DNA from: a bacterium
GTDB taxonomy: Bacteria > Bacteroidota > Bacteroidia > Bacteroidales > Muribaculaceae
Length of the DNA: 27,034 nt
Assembly (NCBI GenBank): GCA_004561555.1
Contig: SFVH01000027.1
Span: 1 to 27,034, forward strand
Reading direction: 5' to 3'
Part shown: positions 7,924 through 15,915 of the stretch, one piece after another
Layout: every line of letters begins with the position of its first letter
Position numbering within the stretch: the first letter of the stretch is position 1
Translations under genes and position numbers: made by a program
The notes under the pieces: generated by a model
Told to the model about the DNA's origin: nothing
The model's database searches: none
What the model saw: the letters and a program-made list of their open reading frames with translations, nothing else

Positions 7924-9153
7924 TTACTCCAAACAATCATCAAGGTCGCGAGCAAGAGCTTCGCGGTCAAGATTGCGTCCGATAAACACGAGCTTAATCA
8001 TTCGGTCGCCATAGACGGGATCCCAGTCGCGCTCCAATGCCGGCTCTCGCTCTTTCATTTCAGCAATTTCCTCCTCAGAAGCGGTGGCATACCAAAGACC
8101 TGTTTCCTGCAGTTGCTTTTGTTTTCCTGCTTGTTCGAAGAGAAACGACATGTCTCGATTGTTGGAAAAATAGAGGATACCCTTGGTGCGTATCACATTT
8201 TTGTGCCATTTCAATGCCACAAAGCGGTCAAACTTATGGATATCGAATGCCGGACGACGATAGTAGACAAACGTACCGATGCCATATTCCTCCACTTCGC
8301 CCCCGTCGTCGTGGTGATGGTGATGATGGTGGTGCTCGTGGCAGTGCTCATCACATTCGTGGTCGTCATCATGGTCATGATGATGTCCATGACAATGATT
8401 GTCTTCTTCGATTTCTTCTTCCGACTTCTCAATTTCTCTAATCCATCCTGCCGACGTCGCTACGCGCGAATAACTGAAACGATGGGTATTAACGAGCAAG
8501 TCGAGGTCTACATCGGCATAGTCACACTCGATAATTTCAGCCTCAGGTTGAAGAGTGCGTATCACCGCTTTAATGCGTTCACGCTCCTCGGGACTTACCT
8601 CCGAAGCCTTATTTAGCAAAATCATATTGCAAAATTCAATCTGACTGATGATAAGGTTTTCAATATCTTCCTCATCAATATTCGAGCGCGTGAGACTATC
8701 GCCGCAACCAAATTCATCTTGCAAACGCAACGCATCAACCACCGTGACCACCGAGTCGAGGCGACACAGTCCGTAGCGACGATATTCTTCGCCTAATTGC
8801 GGTATAGAGCAGATTGTTTGGGCTATAGGCTCCGGCTCGCAGATGCCGCTCGCCTCAATCACAATATAGTCGAAACGCTCGCTACGCATAAGGTCGTAGA
8901 TTTGCTCCACAAGATTCATTTTCAAAGTGCAACAGATACAGCCGTTTTGCAGAGCCACCAAGCTGTCGTCTTTTTCATCCACTACACCACCCTTTTGTAT
9001 CAGCGAGGCATCAATGTTAACCTCTCCTATATCGTTAACAATAACGGCAAACTTAATGCCCCTACGATTAGAGAGAATGTGGTTGACCAATGTAGTTTTA
9101 CCGCTGCCGAGATAACCGGTCAGGAGCAGCACCGGAACTTCTTTTTTTGTCAT
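7924..9153 (-). CDS. CobW/G3E-family GTPase with His-rich metal-binding stretch
   Basis: 409 residues. The N-terminal G3E GTPase domain has Walker A 'GYLGSGKT' (13-20), metal-binding 'CICC' (72-75, CxCC signature of the COG0523 group), 'VIEASG' (98-103) and NKAS (181-184) in place of NKxD. A stretch at 253-281 contains mostly His and Asp plus three Cys, with a run of eight His. The C-terminal CobW_C domain follows (~290-405). COG0523 proteins are metallochaperones or insertases, many for zinc and some for cobalt or nitrile hydratase. Nothing here points to cobalamin genes, so a zinc role is the best guess. A Bacteroidetes-type promoter (9177-9207) with repeats lies upstream. The aminotransferase gene follows 44 bp later. 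Confidence 0.92.
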   Translation of the reverse strand: MTKKEVPVLLLTGYLGSGKTTLVNHILSNRRGIKFAVIVNDIGEVNIDASLIQKGGVVDEKDDSLVALQNGCICCTLKMNLVEQIYDLMRSERFDYIVIEASGICEPEPIAQTICSIPQLGEEYRRYGLCRLDSVVTVVDALRLQDEFGCGDSLTRSNIDEEDIENLIISQIEFCNMILLNKASEVSPEERERIKAVIRTLQPEAEIIECDYADVDLDLLVNTHRFSYSRVATSAGWIREIEKSEEEIEEDNHCHGHHHDHDDDHECDEHCHEHHHHHHHHDDGGEVEEYGIGTFVYYRRPAFDIHKFDRFVALKWHKNVIRTKGILYFSNNRDMSFLFEQAGKQKQLQETGLWYATASEEEIAEMKEREPALERDWDPVYGDRMIKLVFIGRNLDREALARDLDDCLE

Positions 9154-9176
9154 TTATCTCTTAAATATTTAGTGTG

Positions 9177-9207
9177 CAAAGATAGTGCAAGTTGAGTGAA
9201 AAACAAA
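9177..9207 (-). promoter_or_regulatory. Promoter for the CobW-type GTPase gene
   Basis: On the - strand, -33 box TTTG (9207-9204) is separated by 19 nt from -7 box TATCTTTG (9184-9177), a full match to the Bacteroidetes consensus TTTG-N(~19-22)-TAnnTTTG. It lies 24 bp from the start codon. Confidence 0.7.
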
Positions 9208-9273
9208 ATGAATTTATTCTATTTTGTTTTGCCGAAACGCAGCCTATCTTATCTAAAGATAGTGCAAGTTGAG
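9178..9273. repeat. Pair of 19-nt direct repeats upstream of the GTPase gene
   Basis: AAAGATAGTGCAAGTTGAG occurs exactly at 9178-9196 and 9255-9273, 77 bp apart. The first copy overlaps the -7 box of the GTPase promoter. Two inverted repeats lie between or across them: AAAACAAAAT (9200-9209) with ATTTTGTTTT (9221-9230), and CTATCTT (9244-9250) with AAGATAG (9256-9262). They could be operator sites or a promoter duplication. Confidence 0.75.
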
Positions 9274-9304
9274 AATAATAAAACCAACGTTTTTTAGATT
9301 TTTA

Positions 9305-10525
9305 TTACCCAAGGCGGAGCATATCAGCCACACGCTTCACGGCAGCTACAAACGCATCCACCTCATCAAAAGTGTTGTATACGGCAAACGACGCACGGAC
9401 GGTGCCTTCGATGCCGAGAGCCGTCATCAACGGTTGTGCACAATGATGTCCGGTGCGCACTGCTATTCCGAGTTGGTCGAGAAGCATTCCCATGTCATAG
9501 TGATGGATGTTATCAACAAGGAAAGAAATTACACCGCTTTTTTCCGGCTGAGTGCCGAAAATTCTCATTCCCGGGATTTTCATTAATCCCTCTGTGGCTC
9601 GCTTTAGCAAGCAGTGCTCCCAATCGGCGATATTATCGATGCCTATGCTGTCAATATAATCTAACGCTTCAGCAAAAGCGGAGATACCCACGAAGTCGGG
9701 CGTTCCTGCCTCAAACTTAAAGGGGAGGTCGGCAAAGGTAGTTTTGTCCCACGCCACATGTCCAATCATCTCTCCACCCCCTTGATAAGGATTCATTTGC
9801 TCCAAGAGACGCCGCTTGCCATATAGCACCCCCACCCCCGTCGGTCCATACATCTTATGAGCAGAAAGGGCATAGAAATCGGCATCGAGGTCGCGCACAT
9901 CTACTCTGAGATGCGGGGCAGCTTGCGCCCCGTCGACAAGCACCGGCACGCCGTGAGAGTGAGCCTCGGCAATAAGCTCTTTGATAGGGTTCACCGTGCC
10001 GAGCACATTCGACACGTGGCATAATGCCACAAGCCTGGTGTTTTCGCTAAACATATCCGAATAGATGTCGCGACGGAGGGTTCCATCGGCGGCAATAGGC
10101 ACCACACGCAGGCGGATGCGCTTGCGTTTTCCAAGCAGTTGCCAAGGCACTATATTCGAGTGATGCTCCATAACGGTAAGTATAATCTCATCACCGTTGC
10201 AAAGACTTTCGCCAAAAGAAGATGCCACAAGATTGATAGCTTCGGTAGTGCCACGAGTGAATACTATCTCTTCGATTGATTGAGCGTTAAGGTATTGGCA
10301 CACACGCGCTCGAGTATGCTCCACGCAGTCGGTGGCTTCTTGCGACAATCGATGCACCCCTCGATGCACATTGGCTTTGTGCTGAGTATACATCTCGGTG
10401 ATTTTATCCACCACACATTGCGGTGTTTGCGAAGTGGCGGCAGAGTCAAGATAAATCAGTGGCTTACCGTTAACCTCACGGGAGAGGATAGGATATTGAG
10501 AGCGAATATTATTAATATCAAGCAT
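9305..10525 (-). CDS. sufS: Cysteine desulfurase SufS
   Basis: A PLP enzyme that removes sulfur from L-cysteine and supplies it as persulfide to the SufBCD scaffold. The ATG at 10525 was chosen: it gives 406 residues, the same as E. coli SufS, begins 'MLDINNIRSQYP' as in the family, and follows the sufD stop by 4 bp. An ATG at 10558 is in frame but would overlap sufD by 29 bp and add 11 atypical residues. Seen: 'YLDSAATSQTP' (25-35), 'TRGTTEAIN' (90-98), 'LVDGAQAAPH' (196-205), Schiff-base K224 in 'SAHKMYGPTG', and persulfide-forming C362 in 'RTGHHCAQP' (E. coli K226 and C364). Last gene of the suf cluster; no sufE or sufU partner gene is in the window. Confidence 0.95.
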   Translation of the reverse strand: MLDINNIRSQYPILSREVNGKPLIYLDSAATSQTPQCVVDKITEMYTQHKANVHRGVHRLSQEATDCVEHTRARVCQYLNAQSIEEIVFTRGTTEAINLVASSFGESLCNGDEIILTVMEHHSNIVPWQLLGKRKRIRLRVVPIAADGTLRRDIYSDMFSENTRLVALCHVSNVLGTVNPIKELIAEAHSHGVPVLVDGAQAAPHLRVDVRDLDADFYALSAHKMYGPTGVGVLYGKRRLLEQMNPYQGGGEMIGHVAWDKTTFADLPFKFEAGTPDFVGISAFAEALDYIDSIGIDNIADWEHCLLKRATEGLMKIPGMRIFGTQPEKSGVISFLVDNIHHYDMGMLLDQLGIAVRTGHHCAQPLMTALGIEGTVRASFAVYNTFDEVDAFVAAVKRVADMLRLG

Positions 10526-10529
10526 TGTC

Positions 10530-11888
10530 TTATTTTTTCTGGTTGCACGAAGAGGCACAGTCGCGACACGATGAAGCCCCTCCGAGGATATGAGTTTCTA
10601 CGAGGTGACGCAAGCGGTCTTTCAAGGCATCCATCCTCACCCCGGCAATCACGTCGTTCATAAACGCTTGCATAAGCATTAGCCTTGCTTCCTGTTCGGG
10701 GATACCTCTCGAACGCATATAGAAGAGTGCGGTTTGGTCTATCTGACCTATGGTCGAGCCGTGGCTACACTTCACGTCGTCGCAATCAATCACAAGCTGA
10801 GGCTTGCTATACATCCTCGCCTCGTCGGAAGCCAACACGTTGCGATTGCTCTGATAAGCTTCGGTCTTGTCGGCGCCCTCAAGCACACGGATAAGTCCGG
10901 AGAAAGCACCCACGGCATTGCCGTCAAGCACATACTTAAAGAGTTCATCGGTATGCCCATATTCAGCCTTATGCACCACCTCGGTATGATTATCCACGTG
11001 TCGATTACCGCTTGCCATAGCCATTCCAAGCAGATGCAACTCGGCATGATTTCCCACCATATCCACTGAGAAATCGTTGCGCGTAATCCCATTTTTCAGC
11101 GTAATCCCATCGACAAGCACATTCGACGATTCTTCCTGACGTATATACATTGAAGAAACGCGTCGAGTGCGGTCGGAGGAATCCTCAATGTCATAGAAGT
11201 CCACTACAGCATTGCGCCCTGCATAGATTTCAATCACCTGAGAATTGAGATAATCGATGTCGGGATTTTGCGTGTGGTCGCACGATAGCAATCTTATTTG
11301 CGCACCATCTTCAGCCACCAGCAAGATGCGGCGACACGCCATCAGCGGAGCGCTACTATTGAGGATGTTTACCAACTGCACGGGTTTCTCCACCTGCACG
11401 CCTTGAGGCACATATACAAACACACCGTCTTGTGCCAACAAGCTGTTAAGAGCAGTGGGCAGATGCTCCAATCGTGCGATTTTGCCATAGTGGGCATCCA
11501 CTATCGAAGCATATTTCACCGCCGCCTCGGCAAGCGAACAAATCACCACCCCTTTTGGAAGTGCGTTGTCAGAATTTTTGCCGGCAAAAAACGCATCGTT
11601 GCGCAAGAAGTAGAGGCAAGTGCTTAGATTGGGAACATCGCAACGAAACACCTCGGCAGGATTTGCACCCAAGTCGATGCGATTGATATTCACTCCGTAG
11701 TCGGGAGCAAACACCTCCTCCAGAGAAGTAACCTCATAATCTTCGTCGCCTTTTTCAGGCATTCTCGCTGCGTCGGAGAGCACTCGCAAGGCTTGCTGAC
11801 GGATAGCATTGACAGCTCCTCCACTATGGGTATCGATAGCTTTGCGATGCCGGTTATATAGGTCAATATATTGATTTATTGCAGACAT
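10530..11888 (-). CDS. sufD: Fe-S scaffold subunit SufD
   Basis: 452 residues; a partner of SufB in the SufBC2D complex, cytoplasmic. The central region has the beta-helix character of the SufBD family ('GVFVYVPQGVQVEKPVQ' at 155-171). The C-terminal part has 'CDDVKCSHGSTIGQID' with H376, equivalent to the conserved His (H360 in E. coli) proposed as a cluster ligand at the SufB-SufD interface, and 'RSRGIPEQEARLML'. It starts 12 bp after the sufC stop and ends 4 bp before sufS. Oddity: the last residues 'SSCRDCASSCNQKK' add three closely spaced Cys after the usual end of the family fold. Confidence 0.95.
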   Translation of the reverse strand: MSAINQYIDLYNRHRKAIDTHSGGAVNAIRQQALRVLSDAARMPEKGDEDYEVTSLEEVFAPDYGVNINRIDLGANPAEVFRCDVPNLSTCLYFLRNDAFFAGKNSDNALPKGVVICSLAEAAVKYASIVDAHYGKIARLEHLPTALNSLLAQDGVFVYVPQGVQVEKPVQLVNILNSSAPLMACRRILLVAEDGAQIRLLSCDHTQNPDIDYLNSQVIEIYAGRNAVVDFYDIEDSSDRTRRVSSMYIRQEESSNVLVDGITLKNGITRNDFSVDMVGNHAELHLLGMAMASGNRHVDNHTEVVHKAEYGHTDELFKYVLDGNAVGAFSGLIRVLEGADKTEAYQSNRNVLASDEARMYSKPQLVIDCDDVKCSHGSTIGQIDQTALFYMRSRGIPEQEARLMLMQAFMNDVIAGVRMDALKDRLRHLVETHILGGASSCRDCASSCNQKK

Positions 11889-11900
11889 ATCATTGAGAAA

Positions 11901-12665
11901 TTATGCGTTGTCTACCTCTTCTTTAATCCAATCATATCCACGCTCTTCAAGCACAAGAGCGAGCTCCGGACCGGCAGTTTTCACAATGCGACCCTTATAA
12001 AGCACATGCACGATGTCAGGCTTGATATAATCAAGGAGTCGCTGATAGTGGGTAATCACAATTGTGGCGTTGTTGTCTGTCTTGAGTTTGTTCACACCCT
12101 CAGCCACAATGCGAAGGGCATCAATATCAAGGCCGCTGTCGGTCTCATCGAGGATGCTGAGCTTCGGTTCGAGCAGAGCCATCTGAAAAATTTCGTTGCG
12201 CTTCTTCTCGCCACCTGAAAAGCCCTCGTTTACGGAGCGCGATGCCAACTTGTTGTCGAGTTGGACGATGCTGCGTTTCTCCCGCATAAGCTTGAGGAAG
12301 TCGCTTGCCGACAACGCCTCTTCGCCGAGATACTTACGCTTGGCATTGAGGGCGGCACGCATGAAATTGACCATTGACACACCCGGGATTTCCACCGGAT
12401 ATTGAAAACTCAAAAACAAACCTTCGTGAGAGCGGTCTTCTGCCGACAACTCAAGAAGATTTTTTCCGCAAAACGTCACCTCACCGTCGGTCACCGTATA
12501 AGCCGGATGGCCTGTCAACACTGCCGATAGCGTACTTTTGCCGGAGCCGTTAGGGCCCATAATGGCGTGGACTTCGCCGGGGCGCACAGTGAGATTGATA
12601 CCTTTAAGGATTTCTTTGCCGTCAATAGAGGCATGCAAATTTTTTATGTCGAGCATTTTATTCAT
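11901..12665 (-). CDS. sufC: SUF-system ATPase SufC
   Basis: An ABC-type ATPase that powers conformational change of SufB-SufD during cluster assembly; soluble, not a transporter. 254 residues, typical length. Walker A 'GPNGSGKST' (37-45), Q-loop region 'LSFQYPVEIPG' (85-95), signature 'FSGGEKKR' (149-156) and Walker B 'LSILDETDSGLD' (169-180) are all intact; the ETDSGLD form is characteristic of SufC. A second ATG three codons in (12656) also fits. It lies 24 bp after sufB and 12 bp before sufD, in one operon. Confidence 0.96.
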   Translation of the reverse strand: MNKMLDIKNLHASIDGKEILKGINLTVRPGEVHAIMGPNGSGKSTLSAVLTGHPAYTVTDGEVTFCGKNLLELSAEDRSHEGLFLSFQYPVEIPGVSMVNFMRAALNAKRKYLGEEALSASDFLKLMREKRSIVQLDNKLASRSVNEGFSGGEKKRNEIFQMALLEPKLSILDETDSGLDIDALRIVAEGVNKLKTDNNATIVITHYQRLLDYIKPDIVHVLYKGRIVKTAGPELALVLEERGYDWIKEEVDNA

Positions 12666-12689
12666 TTTTTCCGATTTTTATCTGTTGTT

Positions 12690-14177
12690 TTATCCCACAC
12701 TTCCTTCAAGCGACACCTGCAGCAGTTTTTGCGCCTCTACGGCAAACTCCATGGGCAGCTTGTTCATCACCTCCTTGGCATAACCATTTACTATCAATCC
12801 CACAGCATCTTCCGTGGAGATACCTCTTTGATTGCAATAGAATAGCTGGTCTTCATTAATCTTCGAAGTTGTGGCTTCGTGCTCCACCACCGAACTGTCG
12901 TTTTGCACATCAATGTAAGGAAAGGTGTGAGCACCGCAAGTGTTGCTCAAAAGCAACGAGTCACACTGGGTGTAATTACGGCATCCGGTGGCTTTTTTCA
13001 CCACCTTCACCTCACCGCGATAGCTATTTTGGCTATATCCGGCGGAAATGCCTTTCGACACTATAGTGGATTTTGAGTTTTTGCCTATGTGTATCATCTT
13101 TGTGCCGGTGTCGGCTTGCTGATGATTGTTGGTTACGGCTACGGAATAAAATTCGCCCACAGAGTTATCGCCTTTGAGCACACAACTGGGATATTTCCAA
13201 GTGATGGCGCTTCCTGTCTCCACTTGTGTCCACGACAACTTGGAATGGTCACCGCGACAGAGCCCACGCTTTGTCACAAAATTATATATACCCCCATTGC
13301 CGTCTTTGTCACCGGGATACCAATTTTGGACTGTGGAATACTTCACTTCAGCGCGGTCTTCAACCACTATCTCCACAATTGCTGCATGGAGCTGATTCTC
13401 ATCGCGCATCGGCGCCGTACACCCTTCGAGATACGACACATAGGCGTCGTCGTCGGCCACAATCAAGGTGCGCTCAAACTGTCCTGTTCCGGCAGCATTG
13501 ATGCGGAAATAAGTAGATAGCTCCATCGGGCATCTCACACCCTTTGGGATATACACAAACGAGCCGTCGGAAAAGACAGCCGAATTGAGAGCTGCAAAGA
13601 AATTGTCGCGATAGCTCACCACGCTTCCAAGATAACGCTTCACCAGGTCGGGATAGTCTTTCACCGCCTCGGAAATAGAGCAAAAGATTACTCCAAGTTC
13701 GGCGAGCTTATCGCGGTAGGTGGTTTTCACCGACACACTATCCATTACGGCATCAACGGCAACTCCCGACAGGCGCATTTGTTCCTCCAAGGAGATGCCG
13801 AGTTTGTCGAACGTCTTGCGCAACTCGGGGTCTACCTCATCCATCGACGAAGGAGCTGCTTTTTGTTTCGGTGCAGCATAATAAGAGATGGCTTGATAGT
13901 CGATGTCGGGGATGTCGAGATGCGCCCATCGGGGCATGGTCAACGTAAGCCAATGGCGATAGGCTTTCAAGCGAAAATCAAGAAGCCATTCCGGCTCGCC
14001 TTTGACAGTGGAAATATATCTCACTACCTCTTCATTAAGACCTACGGGGATGATATGGGTGTCGATGTCGGTGACAAAGCCATATTTATAATCGCCCTCG
14101 GTCACGTTGCGAATCACCGTGTCGGTAGCTTTATCCGCTGTAGTATATTTGTTTGTTTTATCGTTATTCATCTTCAA
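12690..14177 (-). CDS. sufB: Fe-S scaffold subunit SufB
   Basis: The main scaffold of the SufBC2D complex, on which the Fe-S cluster is built. 495 residues, equal in length to the E. coli protein. The key residues keep the same numbering: C405 in 'NYTQCDSLL' and H433/E434 in 'VVEHEATTS'. Other marks are 'YIPKGVRCPMELSTYFRIN', 'QADTGTKMIH', 'CGAHTFPYID' and the ending 'EFAVEAQKLL'. It is preceded by a cvpA-like gene with a 41-bp gap and followed by sufC after 24 bp. Upstream regulators (IscR/SufR types) are not present in the window. Confidence 0.97.
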   Translation of the reverse strand: MKMNNDKTNKYTTADKATDTVIRNVTEGDYKYGFVTDIDTHIIPVGLNEEVVRYISTVKGEPEWLLDFRLKAYRHWLTLTMPRWAHLDIPDIDYQAISYYAAPKQKAAPSSMDEVDPELRKTFDKLGISLEEQMRLSGVAVDAVMDSVSVKTTYRDKLAELGVIFCSISEAVKDYPDLVKRYLGSVVSYRDNFFAALNSAVFSDGSFVYIPKGVRCPMELSTYFRINAAGTGQFERTLIVADDDAYVSYLEGCTAPMRDENQLHAAIVEIVVEDRAEVKYSTVQNWYPGDKDGNGGIYNFVTKRGLCRGDHSKLSWTQVETGSAITWKYPSCVLKGDNSVGEFYSVAVTNNHQQADTGTKMIHIGKNSKSTIVSKGISAGYSQNSYRGEVKVVKKATGCRNYTQCDSLLLSNTCGAHTFPYIDVQNDSSVVEHEATTSKINEDQLFYCNQRGISTEDAVGLIVNGYAKEVMNKLPMEFAVEAQKLLQVSLEGSVG

Positions 14178-14218
14178 AAATTCAAATCATTTATCAACAA
14201 TCTTCAAGCCGTTTTTGT

Positions 14219-14704
14219 TCATAACAACTGCGATGCTATACCCCACAACCACGGAGCAAATTCCATCACGTTTTGCTGCAAGTCGCTTCCCGGGAAGATG
14301 CTCAAGCTTGGTTTCAAAGAGTAGATGAGATTGAGAACGACACTCGCCATCAGCAGATATTTTATTGCCCCGAATGCCACTCCGCAAAGTCGGTCAACAG
14401 CACTCAAATGTATAGACCGGATGATTTGTCGCAAAGTGCCGCCAAACGCCATACAACTCACATAGACGATAGCAAACACCACAAAATAAGCCAAAATCAT
14501 ACCCGACAATGGCGCTCCCTCCCAATTCTCAGCATCGCTCATAGCGCAAAGCATCTCATAGGCTACATCCCCGAAGATGCGACAAGCAATAATGCCGATG
14601 AGCATGCCCAAGGTTGTGGCAATGCCACCGGAGAGTCCGGTAAAGTAGCCTCGCCAACCTCCGACCACAATACTGATTATTATTAAAATTTCAATTACTC
14701 CCAT
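14219..14704 (-). CDS. CvpA-family membrane protein
   Basis: 161 residues from the ATG at 14704; an earlier in-frame ATG at 14818 would add 38 polar residues unlike the family, so it was not used. 'MGVIEILIIISIVVGGWRG' is the classic CvpA N-terminus: a first membrane helix ending in a Gly/Arg motif. Three more hydrophobic segments lie at about 24-44, 68-88 and 105-127, with 'GMILAYFVVFAIVY' and 'DRLCGVAFGAIKYLL' (the DrxlGf.fG family motif). CvpA proteins are inner-membrane proteins first linked to colicin V production; their real role appears to be envelope homeostasis. It lies 41 bp upstream of sufB on the same strand and probably shares its promoter. Confidence 0.88.
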   Translation of the reverse strand: MGVIEILIIISIVVGGWRGYFTGLSGGIATTLGMLIGIIACRIFGDVAYEMLCAMSDAENWEGAPLSGMILAYFVVFAIVYVSCMAFGGTLRQIIRSIHLSAVDRLCGVAFGAIKYLLMASVVLNLIYSLKPSLSIFPGSDLQQNVMEFAPWLWGIASQLL

Positions 14705-14724
14705 ACCTTGATTTTTAGCAACTG

Positions 14725-14732
14725 CAAAATTA
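14725..14732 (-). promoter_or_regulatory. Candidate -7 box for the cvpA-suf transcript
   Basis: TAATTTTG on the - strand (14732-14725) matches TAnnTTTG and is followed by CA, common at such sites. It lies 20 bp before the chosen cvpA start. No good TTTG at -33 was found, so support is partial. Confidence 0.4.
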
Positions 14733-14825
14733 GTGATAATTCTCCATATACAGCTGTGTTTTTTGCTATTATGTGGCGATGAATGACGGTAATCTAAATA
14801 ATTTCTGTAATTTCGCATAAATTTT

Positions 14826-15755
14826 ATGTGTAATATGGGAAAAGATTTGGTTTATGCAGTGGTTGGATGCGGCGCTATAGGTGGTTTCTACGGCGCAAAG
14901 TTGGCTAATAGTGGAAAAGCCGTCAACTTCTTACTACATAGCGATTACGATTATGTGAAACTACATGGGCTGACCGTGGAGTCGGTAGATGGGGATATCA
15001 TCTTAGAACACCCGGCGGTGTATAACGACGCCACCACGATGCCGTCGGCCGATGTGGTGCTCGTATGTTTGAAGACCACCGCCAATCATCAGTTGCCGGA
15101 ATTGCTCCGCCCCATACTTAAGCCGGACTCTACGGTGATAATGATACAAAACGGACTTGGCATGGAACGCGACCTTCAACCGATATTCCCCGGGGTGGGC
15201 ATTATCGGCGCAATGGCTTTTATCTGCTCCAACAAGGTGGGTAAAGGGCATATCCGCCACCTCGACTACGGCGCACTGACGATGGGCATTCATTGCAATG
15301 TCGATGCGGCAAGGATGGATGCCATTACCCATGATTTCCGAGCATCATCGGTGGCGATAACCATTGCCCCCGACCTCAACACAGCTCGCTGGAGAAAGTT
15401 GGTGTGGAACATACCTTACAACGGACTCAGCGTGGTGCTTAACAGCGAAACAGACCGCTTGATGGCTGTAGAAGAAACACGCTCACTCATTCGCAGCTTG
15501 ATGATTGAAGTAATCGAGGCGGCTAAAGCGTGTGGCGCCGAAATTTCCACATCCTTTGCCGACGAGATGATGGAAGCGACACAGAAAATGAAACCTTATC
15601 GACCGAGTATGATGCTTGATTTCCTCAACCACCGAAAAATGGAAATCAGTCGAATGTATCTCTCACCTGTGGCTGAAGCAAAAAAACATGGCTTTGAAAT
15701 GAAAAGGACAATGACGGTGGCGCAAATGCTTGCTTTTATCGAAGCCAACTACTGA
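14826..15755 (+). CDS. Ketopantoate reductase family protein (PanE/ApbA)
   Basis: 309 residues. The N-terminal Rossmann fold has 'VVGCGAIGGFYGAKLA' (GxGxxG at 14-19) for NADPH. 'IQNGLGMERDL' (107-117) is the family's NG motif. The C-terminal helical domain has K191 and N195 in 'WRKLVWNIPYNGL', E273 and 'NHRKMEI' near 268-274; K191 and E273 fit the catalytic Lys and Glu of E. coli PanE (K176, E256). The expected reaction is NADPH-dependent reduction of 2-dehydropantoate to pantoate for CoA synthesis, but many family members act on other 2-oxo acids, and no other pantothenate gene is nearby. The ATG at 14835 is an equally good start. A weak -7-like box (TAATTTCG, 14808-14815) precedes it. Divergent from cvpA-suf. 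Confidence 0.85.
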   Translation: MCNMGKDLVYAVVGCGAIGGFYGAKLANSGKAVNFLLHSDYDYVKLHGLTVESVDGDIILEHPAVYNDATTMPSADVVLVCLKTTANHQLPELLRPILKPDSTVIMIQNGLGMERDLQPIFPGVGIIGAMAFICSNKVGKGHIRHLDYGALTMGIHCNVDAARMDAITHDFRASSVAITIAPDLNTARWRKLVWNIPYNGLSVVLNSETDRLMAVEETRSLIRSLMIEVIEAAKACGAEISTSFADEMMEATQKMKPYRPSMMLDFLNHRKMEISRMYLSPVAEAKKHGFEMKRTMTVAQMLAFIEANY

Positions 15756-15821
15756 AAAGAAATGCACAAAGATGTTCTAAAAGTTTGAATATTTGCACAT
15801 ATAAGCAATTACACTGCATTA

Positions 15822-15855
15822 TTTGAACCACATTAGTCGGTTTTTGTTACTTTTA
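15822..15855 (+). promoter_or_regulatory. Candidate promoter for the tolC-type exporter operon
   Basis: -33 TTTG (15822-15825), 22-nt spacer, -7 box TACTTTTA (15848-15855; 7 of 8 to TAnnTTTG) followed by CATCG. It lies about 60 bp before the ATG at 15916 in the 160-bp gap after the reductase gene. Confidence 0.45.
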
Positions 15856-15915
15856 CATCGTGTTAATCAATCTCTCACTTGTGAAAGGAATGTGATATTT
15901 GAAAAATTTTGAAAT

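Noticed and set aside
7891..8616. 241-codon open frame on the + strand
   Set aside because: It lies antisense to the CobW-type GTPase; its odd Val/Met-rich stretch is only the complement of the His/Asp codons. No start context and no recognisable domain.
9276..9304. Possible terminator after sufS
   Set aside because: Only a 5-bp AAAAC/GTTTT stem with an AT-rich tail; too weak to call.
10526..10558. Upstream ATG for SufS
   Set aside because: It would overlap sufD by 29 bp and add residues not typical of the family; the ATG at 10525 gives exactly the expected length.
14705..14818. N-terminal extension of the CvpA-like protein
   Set aside because: The added 38 residues are polar and unlike the family, whose members begin with the first membrane helix as encoded from 14704; a -7-like promoter box also falls inside the extension.
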